The translations under genes and the position numbers were made by a program. Under the pieces are notes generated by a model. That model saw only the letters and a program-made list of their open reading frames with translations. It did not search any database and was not told where the DNA came from. A stretch of 64,000 nucleotides of DNA from Streptomyces iakyrus (GTDB lineage Bacteria; Actinomycetota; Actinomycetes; Streptomycetales; Streptomycetaceae), in assembly GCF_000717055.1 (NCBI RefSeq), contig NZ_JNXI01000011.1, forward strand, positions 124,001 through 188,000, written 5' to 3'. Positions 9,427 to 17,711 of the stretch are shown here, one piece after another (position 1 is the stretch's first letter; each line of letters starts with the position of its first letter).

Positions 9427-11208
9427 GTGACCGACAGACCTGCGAGCAGCGAACTGACCCGACGTCAACTGGGCCGGGCGGGGCTGGCCCTGGGCGGCGC
9501 GCTCGCCCTCTCCCCGTTGCCCGCCGGGCCCGCCTCGGCCGCTCCGGGCGGGGCCGGCCACCGCCCCACCCTGCGGCACGGCTCCGCCGCCCGCGCCGGG
9601 CTGCTCTCCTCCCACCTGCGCCGGCTCGTCACCGACGCGAAGGCGTTCCTCGGCCCCTCCCCCGCACACCCCTGGTACGCGGGCGCCGTGCTGCTCGCCG
9701 GACGCGGCGGCACGGTCGCGCTGCACCGGCCCATCGGCATGGCGGTGCGCTACCGGGCCTACGACGAGAAGACCGACACCGGCATCGAGTTCCCGCCCGG
9801 CGAGCAGATCCCGATGGCCGAGGACACCGTCTTCGACCTGGCGTCGGTGTCGAAGCTGTTCACCTCGATCCTCGCCGTGCAGCAGATGGAGCGGGGCGCA
9901 CTGGAGCTGGAGGCGAAGGTCGCCTCGTACCTGCCGGACTTCGGGCGTGCGGGCAAGCAGGACATCACGATCCGTCAGCTCCTGACCCACACCTCCGGAT
10001 TCCGCGCCTGGATCCCGCTGTACAGCGCTCCGACGTACGAGGAGAAACTCCAGCGCATCTGGAACGAGGCACCGGTCAGCGCGCCGGGCACGGCGTACCT
10101 GTACTCGGACCTGAACCTCATCTCGCTCCAGCTCGTGCTGGAACGGGTCACCGGCCGCACCCTGGACGTCCTGCTCCGGGACGAGATCACCGGGCCGCTC
10201 GGCCTGCGCCGCACCCGTTACAACCCGCCCGCGTCCTGGCGGCCGAAGATCGCGGCCACGGAGGACGCGCGGGCACCGTGGTCCGGTCTGAACCGGGGTC
10301 TGGTGTGGGGCGAGGTGCATGACGAGAACGCCTTCGGCCTGGGCGGGGTCGCGGGCCACGCGGGCGTGTTCTCCGACGCGTGGGACCTGGCGGTGCTCGG
10401 CCGTACGCTGCTCAACGGCGGTGTCTACGGGCGGTCCAGGATCCTGACGCCGGAGTCGGTGGAGCTGATGTTCACCGACTTCAACACGGCCTTCCCCGGA
10501 GACGAGCACGGCCTCGGGTTCGAGCTCTACCAGCACTGGTACATGGGCGCGATGGCCACGCCGCGCAGCGCGGGACACACCGGGTTCACGGGCACTTCGC
10601 TCGTGCTCGACCCGACGACCGACTCGTTCCTCGTCGTCCTCGGCAACTCGGTTCATCCGGTGCGCAGCTGGCGTTCCGGTTCGGCGCCCAGGGTCGCCGC
10701 GGCGAACAACATGGCGCGAGCCGTGCCGGTCCGGCCGGCGCGGGGACGCACGGCCTGGTTCTCCGGGATGGCGCTCGCCACCGCGGCGACCCTCGCGCTT
10801 CCGGTGCTGGACACCTCTGCCGGGCGGGCGCGGCTGCGTTGCGCGCTGTGGTGGGACACCGAGCCCGGGGCCGACGTCCTGGTCCTGGAGGCCACGACCG
10901 ACGGCGGCACGACCTGGCAGCCGGTGCCCTTCACGACCTCCCGCCGCGGTCAGGGCCCCGAGCAGCACCCCTCGGGCTCGGTCACGGGCTGGTCCGGCCG
11001 CGTGTGGCACCAGCTCACCGCCGGCCTCCCGGCCGCGAGGGAACTCGCCCTGCGCTGGCGGTACGCGACGGACCGGCTGTACGTCGGGCGCGGCTGCTAC
11101 GTGGACGGGCTGCGGGTGGAGGCGCCCGGGGACGTCCTGTTCGACGAGACGCGTCCGGCGGACGGGGCGCGCCTGAAGGCCGAGGGGTGGACGCGGGAGG
11201 CCGACTGA
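9427..11208 (+). CDS. Exported serine hydrolase (class C beta-lactamase-like) with C-terminal extension
   Basis: A 593-residue serine hydrolase of the beta-lactamase/esterase EstB type. The N-terminus carries TRRQLGRAGLALGG, a probable twin-arginine signal. SVSK (in FDLASVSKLFTS) is the SxxK nucleophile motif, YSDLN is the YxN-like motif, and HTGFTGTS fits the third motif. After about residue 430 there is a ~160-residue extension with alternating hydrophobic and Trp-rich segments, like a beta-sandwich appended domain. Start is the GTG at 9427, with AAGGGG about ten bases upstream; longer in-frame starts precede no signal peptide. It is likely a secreted esterase or D-peptidase; a resistance role is not supported. 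Confidence 0.85.
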   Translation: MTDRPASSELTRRQLGRAGLALGGALALSPLPAGPASAAPGGAGHRPTLRHGSAARAGLLSSHLRRLVTDAKAFLGPSPAHPWYAGAVLLAGRGGTVALHRPIGMAVRYRAYDEKTDTGIEFPPGEQIPMAEDTVFDLASVSKLFTSILAVQQMERGALELEAKVASYLPDFGRAGKQDITIRQLLTHTSGFRAWIPLYSAPTYEEKLQRIWNEAPVSAPGTAYLYSDLNLISLQLVLERVTGRTLDVLLRDEITGPLGLRRTRYNPPASWRPKIAATEDARAPWSGLNRGLVWGEVHDENAFGLGGVAGHAGVFSDAWDLAVLGRTLLNGGVYGRSRILTPESVELMFTDFNTAFPGDEHGLGFELYQHWYMGAMATPRSAGHTGFTGTSLVLDPTTDSFLVVLGNSVHPVRSWRSGSAPRVAAANNMARAVPVRPARGRTAWFSGMALATAATLALPVLDTSAGRARLRCALWWDTEPGADVLVLEATTDGGTTWQPVPFTTSRRGQGPEQHPSGSVTGWSGRVWHQLTAGLPAARELALRWRYATDRLYVGRGCYVDGLRVEAPGDVLFDETRPADGARLKAEGWTREAD

Positions 11209-11212
11209 GCGG

Positions 11213-12790
11213 TCACCCTCCGGTGTTCTCCAGCACGGCCATGGCCGCGTTGTGCCCCGGTACCCCGCTGACCCCGCCCCCGCGGACCGCACCGGCCCCG
11301 CACAGCAGCACGTTGGCGTGCGCGGTCTCCACGCCCCAGCGGCCGGTGCCGTCCTGGGCGTAGGGCCAGCTGAGTTCGCGGTGGAAGATGTTGCCGCCGG
11401 GCAGGCCGAGGTCCCGCTCCAGGTCGAGGGGGGTCCGGGCCTCGATGCAGGGGCGTCCGTCGGCGTCGGTGGCCAGGCAGTCGGCGAGGGGTTCGGCCAG
11501 GTGGGCGTCGAGCTGGGCGAGGGTGGACTTCAGCAGGTCCTCGCGTACGGCGTCGTTGTCCCGCTCGAACAGGCGGGCCGGGGTGTGCAGGCCGAAGAGG
11601 GTGAGCGTCTGGTAGCCCTGTTCGGCCAGGCCGGACCCGAGGATGGTCGGGTCGGTGAGCGAGTGGCAGTAGATCTCGGAGGGCGGCGCGGCGGGCAGCT
11701 CCCCGGCGGCGGCCTGGGCGTGGGCGGTGGCCAGTTGCTCGTAGCCCTCGGCGATGTGGAAGGTGCCGGCGAAGGCCTCCCGCGGGTCGACGGAGCCGTC
11801 GCGCAGCCGCGGCAGCCGCTTGAGCAGCATGTTGACCTTGAGCTGTGCGCCCTCGGCGGGCTCCGGAGGTGTGTCGCCCGTCAGGTCGGCCAGGGCCTGC
11901 GGTGAGGCGTTCACCAGGACGTGGCGGGCGGCGACGGTGCCTTCGCCGTCGGCCGTGCGATACGTGACCTCGGCGGTTCGGCCGTCCGTGGTGATGCGCA
12001 GCGCCTCGTGACCGGTGGCGAGGACCGCGCCCGCCGCGCGTGCCGTGCCGGCGAGGGCGTCGGTGAGGGCTCCCATGCCGCCGACCGGTACGTCCCAGTC
12101 GCCGGTGCCGCCGCCGATCACGTGGTAGAGGAAGCAGCGGTTCTGCTTCAGGGAGGGGTCGTGGGCGTCGGCGAAGGTGCCGATGAGGGCGTCGGTGAGG
12201 ACGACGCCACGCACCAGGTCGTCCTCGAAACGCTCTTCGACGGCGCTGCCGATCGGCTCCTCGAAGAGCGTCCGCCAGGCTTCCTCGTCGTCGAGGCGGC
12301 CCCGCAGTTCGGCGCGGGTGGGCAGCGGCTCCGTGAGGGTCGGGAAGATCCGCCGGGCGGCGCGGCCGGTCATGCCGTAGAACTCCTGCCAGGCCCGGTA
12401 CTCGCGGTCGGAGCCGGTGAGCCGGGTGAACGCCTCACGGGTGCGCCGCTCGCCGCCGCCGACGAGGAGACCGGTGGGGCGCCCGTCGCGCTCGGCGGGT
12501 GTGTAGGAGGAGACGGTCCGGGTGCGGACCCGGAAGTCCAGGCCGAGGTCCCGGACGATCTTCTTCGGCAGCAGGCTGACCAGGTACGAGTAGCGGGACA
12601 GCCGGGCGTCGACCCCGGCGAAGGGCCGGGTGGACACCGCCGCGCCGCCGGTGTGGTCCAGCCGCTCCAGTACGAGTACGGAACGCCCGGCCCGGGCCAG
12701 ATAGGCGGCGGCCACCAGGCCGTTGTGGCCGCCGCCGACGATGACGGCGTCGTACGTCCGGTGTGCGCGGGGTCCCTCGGGTGCGGTCAT
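11213..12790 (-). CDS. FAD-dependent oxidoreductase, phytoene-desaturase / CrtI-like
   Basis: A 525-residue flavoprotein beginning MTAPEGPRAH. The Rossmann motif VIVGGGHNGLVAAAYLARAG and the following VLERLDHTGG bind FAD near the N-terminus, and the C-terminal segment AGAVRGGGVSGVPGHNAAMAVL is the second FAD-contacting motif found in the phytoene dehydrogenase-related group. There is no nearby phytoene synthase or other carotenoid gene, so a carotenoid role is not suggested by context. The start at 12790 is an ATG; the longer upstream frame is antisense of the kinase. It lies 61 bases downstream of the kinase gene on the same strand and converges on the serine hydrolase with a 4-base gap. Confidence 0.88.
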   Translation of the reverse strand: MTAPEGPRAHRTYDAVIVGGGHNGLVAAAYLARAGRSVLVLERLDHTGGAAVSTRPFAGVDARLSRYSYLVSLLPKKIVRDLGLDFRVRTRTVSSYTPAERDGRPTGLLVGGGERRTREAFTRLTGSDREYRAWQEFYGMTGRAARRIFPTLTEPLPTRAELRGRLDDEEAWRTLFEEPIGSAVEERFEDDLVRGVVLTDALIGTFADAHDPSLKQNRCFLYHVIGGGTGDWDVPVGGMGALTDALAGTARAAGAVLATGHEALRITTDGRTAEVTYRTADGEGTVAARHVLVNASPQALADLTGDTPPEPAEGAQLKVNMLLKRLPRLRDGSVDPREAFAGTFHIAEGYEQLATAHAQAAAGELPAAPPSEIYCHSLTDPTILGSGLAEQGYQTLTLFGLHTPARLFERDNDAVREDLLKSTLAQLDAHLAEPLADCLATDADGRPCIEARTPLDLERDLGLPGGNIFHRELSWPYAQDGTGRWGVETAHANVLLCGAGAVRGGGVSGVPGHNAAMAVLENTGG

Positions 12791-12851
12791 GGTTCTTGGT
12801 AACACGGGGTGATCCGGGTCGGCCAGACGGCGCCTGCCCGGCTGCCCGGGG

Positions 12852-15083
12852 TCAGCGTGCGGCCGCGGCCCGCTGCTCTCGCAGGGCCGCCACTCTTCGG
12901 TACAGGGCCACGGCCTCGGCGCCGCGGCCGAGCTGCTCCAGGCAGTGGGCCTCGTCGTTGCGGCTGGCGAGGGTGTCGGGGTGGTCGGTGCCGAGGACGC
13001 GTTCGCGGGCGCCGGCCACGCGCCGGTACTCGGTGAGCGCGTCGGCCCAGCGGCCCAGCCAGCCGAGGCCGACGGCGACCTCGCGCAGGCTGACCAGGGT
13101 GTCCGGGTGGTCGGGGCCGAGGACCTGTTCGCGGAGGGCGGCGACCTCCCGGGATTCGGTGAGGGCCTCCTCCCAGCGGCCGAGCCGTCCGAGGTTGACG
13201 CAGCGGCCGTGGCGGGCGCGCAGGGTTTCGGGGTGGGTGGGGCCCTGGCTGCGGCCGCGGTCCTCGGCCAGGCCGCGGTAGAGGTCAAGGGCCTCCGCGC
13301 TGCGGCCGAGGCGGCCCAGGCTGATGCCGATCTCGTGCCGGGCGGCGAGGGTGTCGGGGTGGTCGGGGCCGAGGGCGCGGCCGCGGGCCTCGGCGACCTC
13401 GCGGTAGGTCTCCAGGGCTTCGGGCCAGCGGCCCAGCTGACCGAGGGCGTAGGCGACTTCGTAGCGGGTGACGAGCGTGTCGGGGTGGTCCGGGCCGAGG
13501 ACCCGGGCGCGGGCGGTGGCCACCTCGCGGGCCATGCGGTACGAGTCCTCCAGGCGGCCGAGGCGGCTGAGGTTGAAGGCGAGGTTGTGGCGGCAGCGCA
13601 GGGTGTCGGGGTGGTCGGGGCCCATGGTGTGCTCGCGGGCGGTGAGCACCGAGGTGTAGACGCGGTGGGCGTCGAAGGGACGGCCCATTTGGCCGAGCAC
13701 GTAGGCCATCTCCTGGCGGGCGGCCAGGGTGTCGGCGTGGTCGGCGCCGAGGGTGCGGATCCTGGCCTCGGCGACGTGCTTGTACTCGCGCAGGGCGTCC
13801 GCGGCGCGGCCGGTGCGGCTGAGGGTGAAGGCGACCTCGTAGCGGCTGGAGAGGGTGTCGGGGTGGTCGGGCCCGAGGAGGTGCTCGCGTTCGGCGGCGA
13901 CCGCCCGGTGCACCTCGCCCGCCTCCGCCCAGCGGCCGAGCCGTCCGAGGCTCAGGCCCGCGTTGTGCCGGCCGGCCAGGGCGGTCAGGACCTCCGTGGG
14001 CGGGGCGGGCCGCCGGGCGGGGGCGGGTTCCTCGATGACGGGGCCGGTGGCGGGCCGTGCGATCCACTCGCCGGACAGTCCCGCCGAGGGGTCCGCGGGC
14101 GTGGTGCGCAGCCCGGTGCCGGTCGCCTTGTGGCCGGTGGTCATGCCGCGGGTCCAGGACGGCAGCCTGGCCGCGCCCGCCGTCCCGCCGGGGGCCGGGC
14201 GGGCCGCCGCGACGGCGGGCACGTACGCCGGGGCGGCCCGGTGGGCGCTGATCCGGCGGGCCAGCTCACGGGCGTCGTCGGGGCGTTGCCCGGGTTCCTT
14301 GGCGAGCAGGTCGAGGACGACCCGCTCCAGGTACTCGGGCAGTTCGGCCCGGTGCTCGCGCGGCGGGCGGGGCGGGGTGTCGCGGTGGCCGACGAGGACG
14401 GCCCAGGCGTCGTCGAGGTCGAACGGCGGTACGCCGGTGGCGATCTCGTACAGGACGCACCCGAAGGAGTAGAGGTCGCTGCGGTGGTCGACCCCGTCGC
14501 CGCCGATCTGCTCCGGGGACATGTAGTGCGGGGTGCCCATGGCGATGCCGGTGCCGGTCAGCCGGGAGGTGAAGCCGATGTCGTGACCGAGGCGGGCGAT
14601 GCCGAAGTCGCAGATCTTCACCGTGCCGTCGCCGAGCCGCACGATGTTGGCGGGCTTCAGGTCCCGGTGGACGATGCCCTGTTCGTGGCAGTAGGCGAGG
14701 GCGGCGGCGACCTGCTCGGCGATCTCCATGACGTCCGCGACCGGCAGCGGGTGCTGCTTGTTGTCCTCCAGGAGCTGGCTGAGGTTGCGGCCGTCGAGCA
14801 ATTCCATGACGAGGTAAAGGACGCCGTCGGCTTCGCCGAAGTCGTGCACGACGGTGATGCCGCGGTGCTGGAGCGCGGCGGCCACCCGGGCCTCGCGGCG
14901 GAACCGCTCCCGCAGTACGCGGGTGAAGGCGTGGTCGTGGTTCGGGCCCAGCGGTTTGAGGCACTTGACGGCGACGTGCCGGCCCAGGGACTCGTCCCGT
15001 GCCCGCCACACCTCGCCCATGCCGCCGCGCCCGATCAGATCGAGCAGCCGGTACCGGCCCTGGATGAGCCTGCTGTCCCCCAT
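12852..15083 (-). CDS. Serine/threonine protein kinase with C-terminal tetratricopeptide repeats
   Basis: A 743-residue Hanks-type kinase. GRGGMGEV (18-25) is the glycine loop, VAVK gives Lys40, HRDLKPAN the catalytic loop and DFG the metal site; YMSPEQ closes the activation segment. A ~100-residue Ala/Pro-rich linker follows, then eight repeats of about 42 residues each marked by LGPDHPDTL or a close variant, followed by helices with LGR..EAL, as in TPR_12/TPR_10 arrays. I see no transmembrane helix, so it is probably soluble. The start at 15083 (MGDSRLIQGRY) is preceded by a G-rich site; an ATG at 15131 is also in frame. The TPR array presumably docks substrates. Confidence 0.93.
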   Translation of the reverse strand: MGDSRLIQGRYRLLDLIGRGGMGEVWRARDESLGRHVAVKCLKPLGPNHDHAFTRVLRERFRREARVAAALQHRGITVVHDFGEADGVLYLVMELLDGRNLSQLLEDNKQHPLPVADVMEIAEQVAAALAYCHEQGIVHRDLKPANIVRLGDGTVKICDFGIARLGHDIGFTSRLTGTGIAMGTPHYMSPEQIGGDGVDHRSDLYSFGCVLYEIATGVPPFDLDDAWAVLVGHRDTPPRPPREHRAELPEYLERVVLDLLAKEPGQRPDDARELARRISAHRAAPAYVPAVAAARPAPGGTAGAARLPSWTRGMTTGHKATGTGLRTTPADPSAGLSGEWIARPATGPVIEEPAPARRPAPPTEVLTALAGRHNAGLSLGRLGRWAEAGEVHRAVAAEREHLLGPDHPDTLSSRYEVAFTLSRTGRAADALREYKHVAEARIRTLGADHADTLAARQEMAYVLGQMGRPFDAHRVYTSVLTAREHTMGPDHPDTLRCRHNLAFNLSRLGRLEDSYRMAREVATARARVLGPDHPDTLVTRYEVAYALGQLGRWPEALETYREVAEARGRALGPDHPDTLAARHEIGISLGRLGRSAEALDLYRGLAEDRGRSQGPTHPETLRARHGRCVNLGRLGRWEEALTESREVAALREQVLGPDHPDTLVSLREVAVGLGWLGRWADALTEYRRVAGARERVLGTDHPDTLASRNDEAHCLEQLGRGAEAVALYRRVAALREQRAAAAR

Positions 15084-15144
15084 GTCGCGCGACGCTCCCC
15101 CCGGTAGCTGTTCGCCCGCCCCCTGGCCCACTCAGTATGGCGGG

Positions 15145-16011
15145 CTATCGTCCGAGTTTGTACGGTGCCGGGCGGGCGCCGGGGCCGAGCCTCGCCATGG
15201 CCCGCAGGATGTGTTTGGGCGGGAGTTGCCACCGCACACGTGCGGGAACGCGGCGCAGCAGGAGGCCCGCGAGGCGCAGTTGGCGGGTGACGGTGGCGGG
15301 CGCGGGGGCCGGTCTGCCGTACAACTCGTGGGCGTACGGCGGCAGGGAGGCGTACGCCAGATGCGCCACGCGCCGCCACAGCACCTCGCGCGCCGGTACG
15401 AGGAGGGGGTGCGTCGGCGGGCGGAGCAGGAAGTCGTCCACCTCGCGTGCCTCGGGTCCGGCGGCGAGGTCCGGGCGCACCTTGTCGAAGTACGCGGCCA
15501 TCTCGGCCCGGTTGCCCGGTACGGCGCCGGGGTCGAGGCCCACGAGGCGGGCGCTCTCGCGGTGTTCGGCGAGGTAGCGGTCGGCCTCGGCGTCGGTGAG
15601 CCGGAGGCCGGACCTGCGCAGCACGTGCAGATAGGAGTCGATCTCGGCGCAGTGCACCCACAGGAGCAGCCCGGGCTCGTCGACGCCGTAGCGCTCCCCT
15701 GTGGCCGGGTCGGTCGCCGTCAGCCTGCGGTGGATCTTCCGGACCCTGGCGCCCGCCCGCTCGGCCGCCTCGGTGGTGCCGTACGTCGTCGTGCCGACGA
15801 AGTGGGCGGTGCGCATCAGCCGGCCCCACGCGTCGCGGCGGAAGTCGGAGTTCTGGGTGACGCCGCGTACCGCGCGCGGGTGCAGGGCCTGCAGGTAGAG
15901 CGCACGGATGCCGGCGATCCACATCATGGGGTCGCCGTGCAGCTGCCAGGTCACCGATCGCGGACCGAACAGTCCGGGGTCCGGTCCGGTCGTGCGCCTC
16001 GTCTCCGCCAC
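15145..16011 (-). CDS. Oxygenase MpaB family (DUF2236) protein
   Basis: A 288-residue member of the MpaB/latex-clearing-protein-related DUF2236 family, whose characterised relatives are b-type haem oxygenases. Features are SVTWQLHGDPMMWIAG near the start, YLQALHPRAVRGV with a candidate haem-ligand His, and LLLWVHCAEIDSY. I use the GTG at 16011 because AGGGTGAG sits just upstream; the GTG at 16020 is an alternative. It reads away from the solute-binding-protein operon, sharing a 178-base intergenic region that holds an iron-box-like sequence. A haem protein beside an iron box is suggestive, but the substrate is unknown. Confidence 0.85.
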   Translation of the reverse strand: MAETRRTTGPDPGLFGPRSVTWQLHGDPMMWIAGIRALYLQALHPRAVRGVTQNSDFRRDAWGRLMRTAHFVGTTTYGTTEAAERAGARVRKIHRRLTATDPATGERYGVDEPGLLLWVHCAEIDSYLHVLRRSGLRLTDAEADRYLAEHRESARLVGLDPGAVPGNRAEMAAYFDKVRPDLAAGPEAREVDDFLLRPPTHPLLVPAREVLWRRVAHLAYASLPPYAHELYGRPAPAPATVTRQLRLAGLLLRRVPARVRWQLPPKHILRAMARLGPGARPAPYKLGR

Positions 16012-16189
16012 GGCGCTCACCCTGGCACACACCGAACGGGTGGTCGATACCCGCAAACCGTCCGGTTGTTGAGATTTCACCTTCCTCGTGGCAGGTTTGG
16101 TAAGGCTCCCCTTATATGGTGTGTCCTGTCGATCAAGGCCCGGACCGGGTCCCATCGGCATGCCCGCCTCGCACACGACAGGACCCCCC
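16012..16189. promoter_or_regulatory. Divergent intergenic region with candidate iron box (16096-16114)
   Basis: The sequence TTTGGTAAGGCTCCCCTTA at 16096-16114 matches the actinobacterial IdeR/DmdR1 iron-box consensus (TTAGGTTAGGCTCACCTAA) at 15 of 19 positions by my count. An AT-rich TTATATGG directly follows at 16112-16119 and could be a -10 region for the rightward genes. The site sits 76 bases before the solute-binding-protein ATG and 84 bases from the MpaB start, so it could act on either. The match is seen in sequence; regulator binding is inferred. Confidence 0.55.
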
Positions 16190-17707
16190 ATGCGCACCAC
16201 CTCCCGCGGCCTCATAGCGGCGCTCGCCCTCACTCCCCTGCTGGCCGGCTGCTTCGCGCCGGGCGACGACGGCGCGACGGGTGGAAACGGATCGCAGGGA
16301 CGGCTGCGGATCGCCCTGGCCATCCCTCCCATACAGGCGCTCTCCCCCTACAGCAACGACGCGACGTTGCTCAGCAAGCTGTCCGTCGCGGAAGGACTCA
16401 CCGTCCTCGGCAAGAACGGTGCCGCCGCGCCCGCGCTCGCGAAGTCCTGGAAGCAGGACAACGCGACCACCTGGACCTTCGAGCTGCGCAAGGCCGAGTT
16501 CCAGGACGGCACCCCGCTCACCGCGAAGTCCGTCGTCGACGCGCTCGGGCACGCGGGCGCCGCCCAGCCCAAGCCGCGCGTGCTGAGTGACGTGACACTC
16601 ACCGCCAAGGCCGACGACGCCGACACCGTCACCCTCACCACCAAGTCGCCCGACCCGGTGCTGCCGCTGCGACTGGCCAGCCCCGCACTGGCGATCCTGT
16701 CGGCGAAGGCGTACGCGAAGGACGGCACGGTCAGCCCGGTCGGCACCGGGTCCGGCCCCTTCGTGATCAAGAAGCTGAACGGCAAGACCAGCGCCACGCT
16801 CGACCGGTTCGACGGCTACTGGGGTGGCAAGGCGAAGGCGCCCGGCCTCGACGTGACCTGGATCCCGGACGGCACGGCACGCGCCAACGCGCTGCGCGGC
16901 GGCGAGGCCGACATCGCCGAGTGGATCCCGACCTCGCAGGCGAAGCTGCTCACAGCCGGCACACGGCACGTGGTCTCCTCGGTGCGCACCGACAGCCTGA
17001 TCCTCAACACCGGCAAGGGCATGTTCACCGACCCCGGCCTGCGGGCGGCCGCCCGTGAGGCCGTCGAGGGCACCGACCTCGTCGACTCCGTCTTCGGCGG
17101 CTACGCCGACCCCGCCCAGGGCCTCTTCGGGCCCGCCGTCCCCTGGGCCGCCGACCTGCGCGTCGCCGTGACCGGACGGGCGAAGGCCGCGGCCCCCGCC
17201 CGGGTCAAGGCCGAGACCCAGGGCAAGACGCTGCGCCTGGCCGCCATCACGAACCGCGCGGAGCTGCCCGAGGCGGCGACCGTCCTCCAGCAGCGGCTGG
17301 AGAAGGCCGGGTTCACGGTGAAGCTGGACGTCCGCGAGTACACGCAGATGGAGGCCGGCCTCCTCGCGGGCCGCTACGACGCCCTCGTCTTCTCCCGCGT
17401 GACCCTCCTCGACACCGGCGACGCGGTCGCCTACCTGGCCAGCGACTTCACGAGTGACGGCGTCTACAACATCGCCCGCCTCAAGGATGCCGGCGTGGAC
17501 AAGGCGATCCGGGCGGCCGCGGCGGAGAGCGACACGGAACGGCGCCACCAGAAGATCATGAAGGCTGAGGCGGAGATACTCCGCACGGACGCCGTCGTGC
17601 CGCTGGTCCACGAGAGGGTCGTCCAGGGCGTCGCCGCCGATGTCGAGGGCGTGGTCCTCGACCCGCGCGAGCGGTCCCTGGTCGACCTCGACACGCACCT
17701 GAAGTAG
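16190..17707 (+). CDS. ABC transporter solute-binding lipoprotein, family 5 (peptide/nickel/metallophore type)
   Basis: A 505-residue lipoprotein. The lipobox LLAGC places the lipidated Cys at residue 21, so it is anchored outside the membrane. The mature part has family-5 (DppA/NikA/CntA) features: LSVAEGLTVLGKNGAAAPALAKSW, WTFELRKAEFQDGTPLTAKSV and PVGTGSGPFVIKK. Family members bind di- or oligopeptides, nickel chelates or opine metallophores. An iron-box-like site just upstream makes a metal chelate or siderophore-like ligand an attractive inference. The ATG at 16190 is the only start that leaves a proper lipoprotein signal. The fused permease gene begins four bases after its stop. Confidence 0.92.
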   Translation: MRTTSRGLIAALALTPLLAGCFAPGDDGATGGNGSQGRLRIALAIPPIQALSPYSNDATLLSKLSVAEGLTVLGKNGAAAPALAKSWKQDNATTWTFELRKAEFQDGTPLTAKSVVDALGHAGAAQPKPRVLSDVTLTAKADDADTVTLTTKSPDPVLPLRLASPALAILSAKAYAKDGTVSPVGTGSGPFVIKKLNGKTSATLDRFDGYWGGKAKAPGLDVTWIPDGTARANALRGGEADIAEWIPTSQAKLLTAGTRHVVSSVRTDSLILNTGKGMFTDPGLRAAAREAVEGTDLVDSVFGGYADPAQGLFGPAVPWAADLRVAVTGRAKAAAPARVKAETQGKTLRLAAITNRAELPEAATVLQQRLEKAGFTVKLDVREYTQMEAGLLAGRYDALVFSRVTLLDTGDAVAYLASDFTSDGVYNIARLKDAGVDKAIRAAAAESDTERRHQKIMKAEAEILRTDAVVPLVHERVVQGVAADVEGVVLDPRERSLVDLDTHLK

Positions 17708-17711
17708 CGGT

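Noticed and set aside
6604..11292. A continuous minus-strand frame of ~1560 codons
   Set aside because: Only 6604-8157 reads as an acyl-CoA ligase. The rest is Arg/Pro/Gly-rich antisense of the nitronate monooxygenase and serine hydrolase, common in high-GC DNA.
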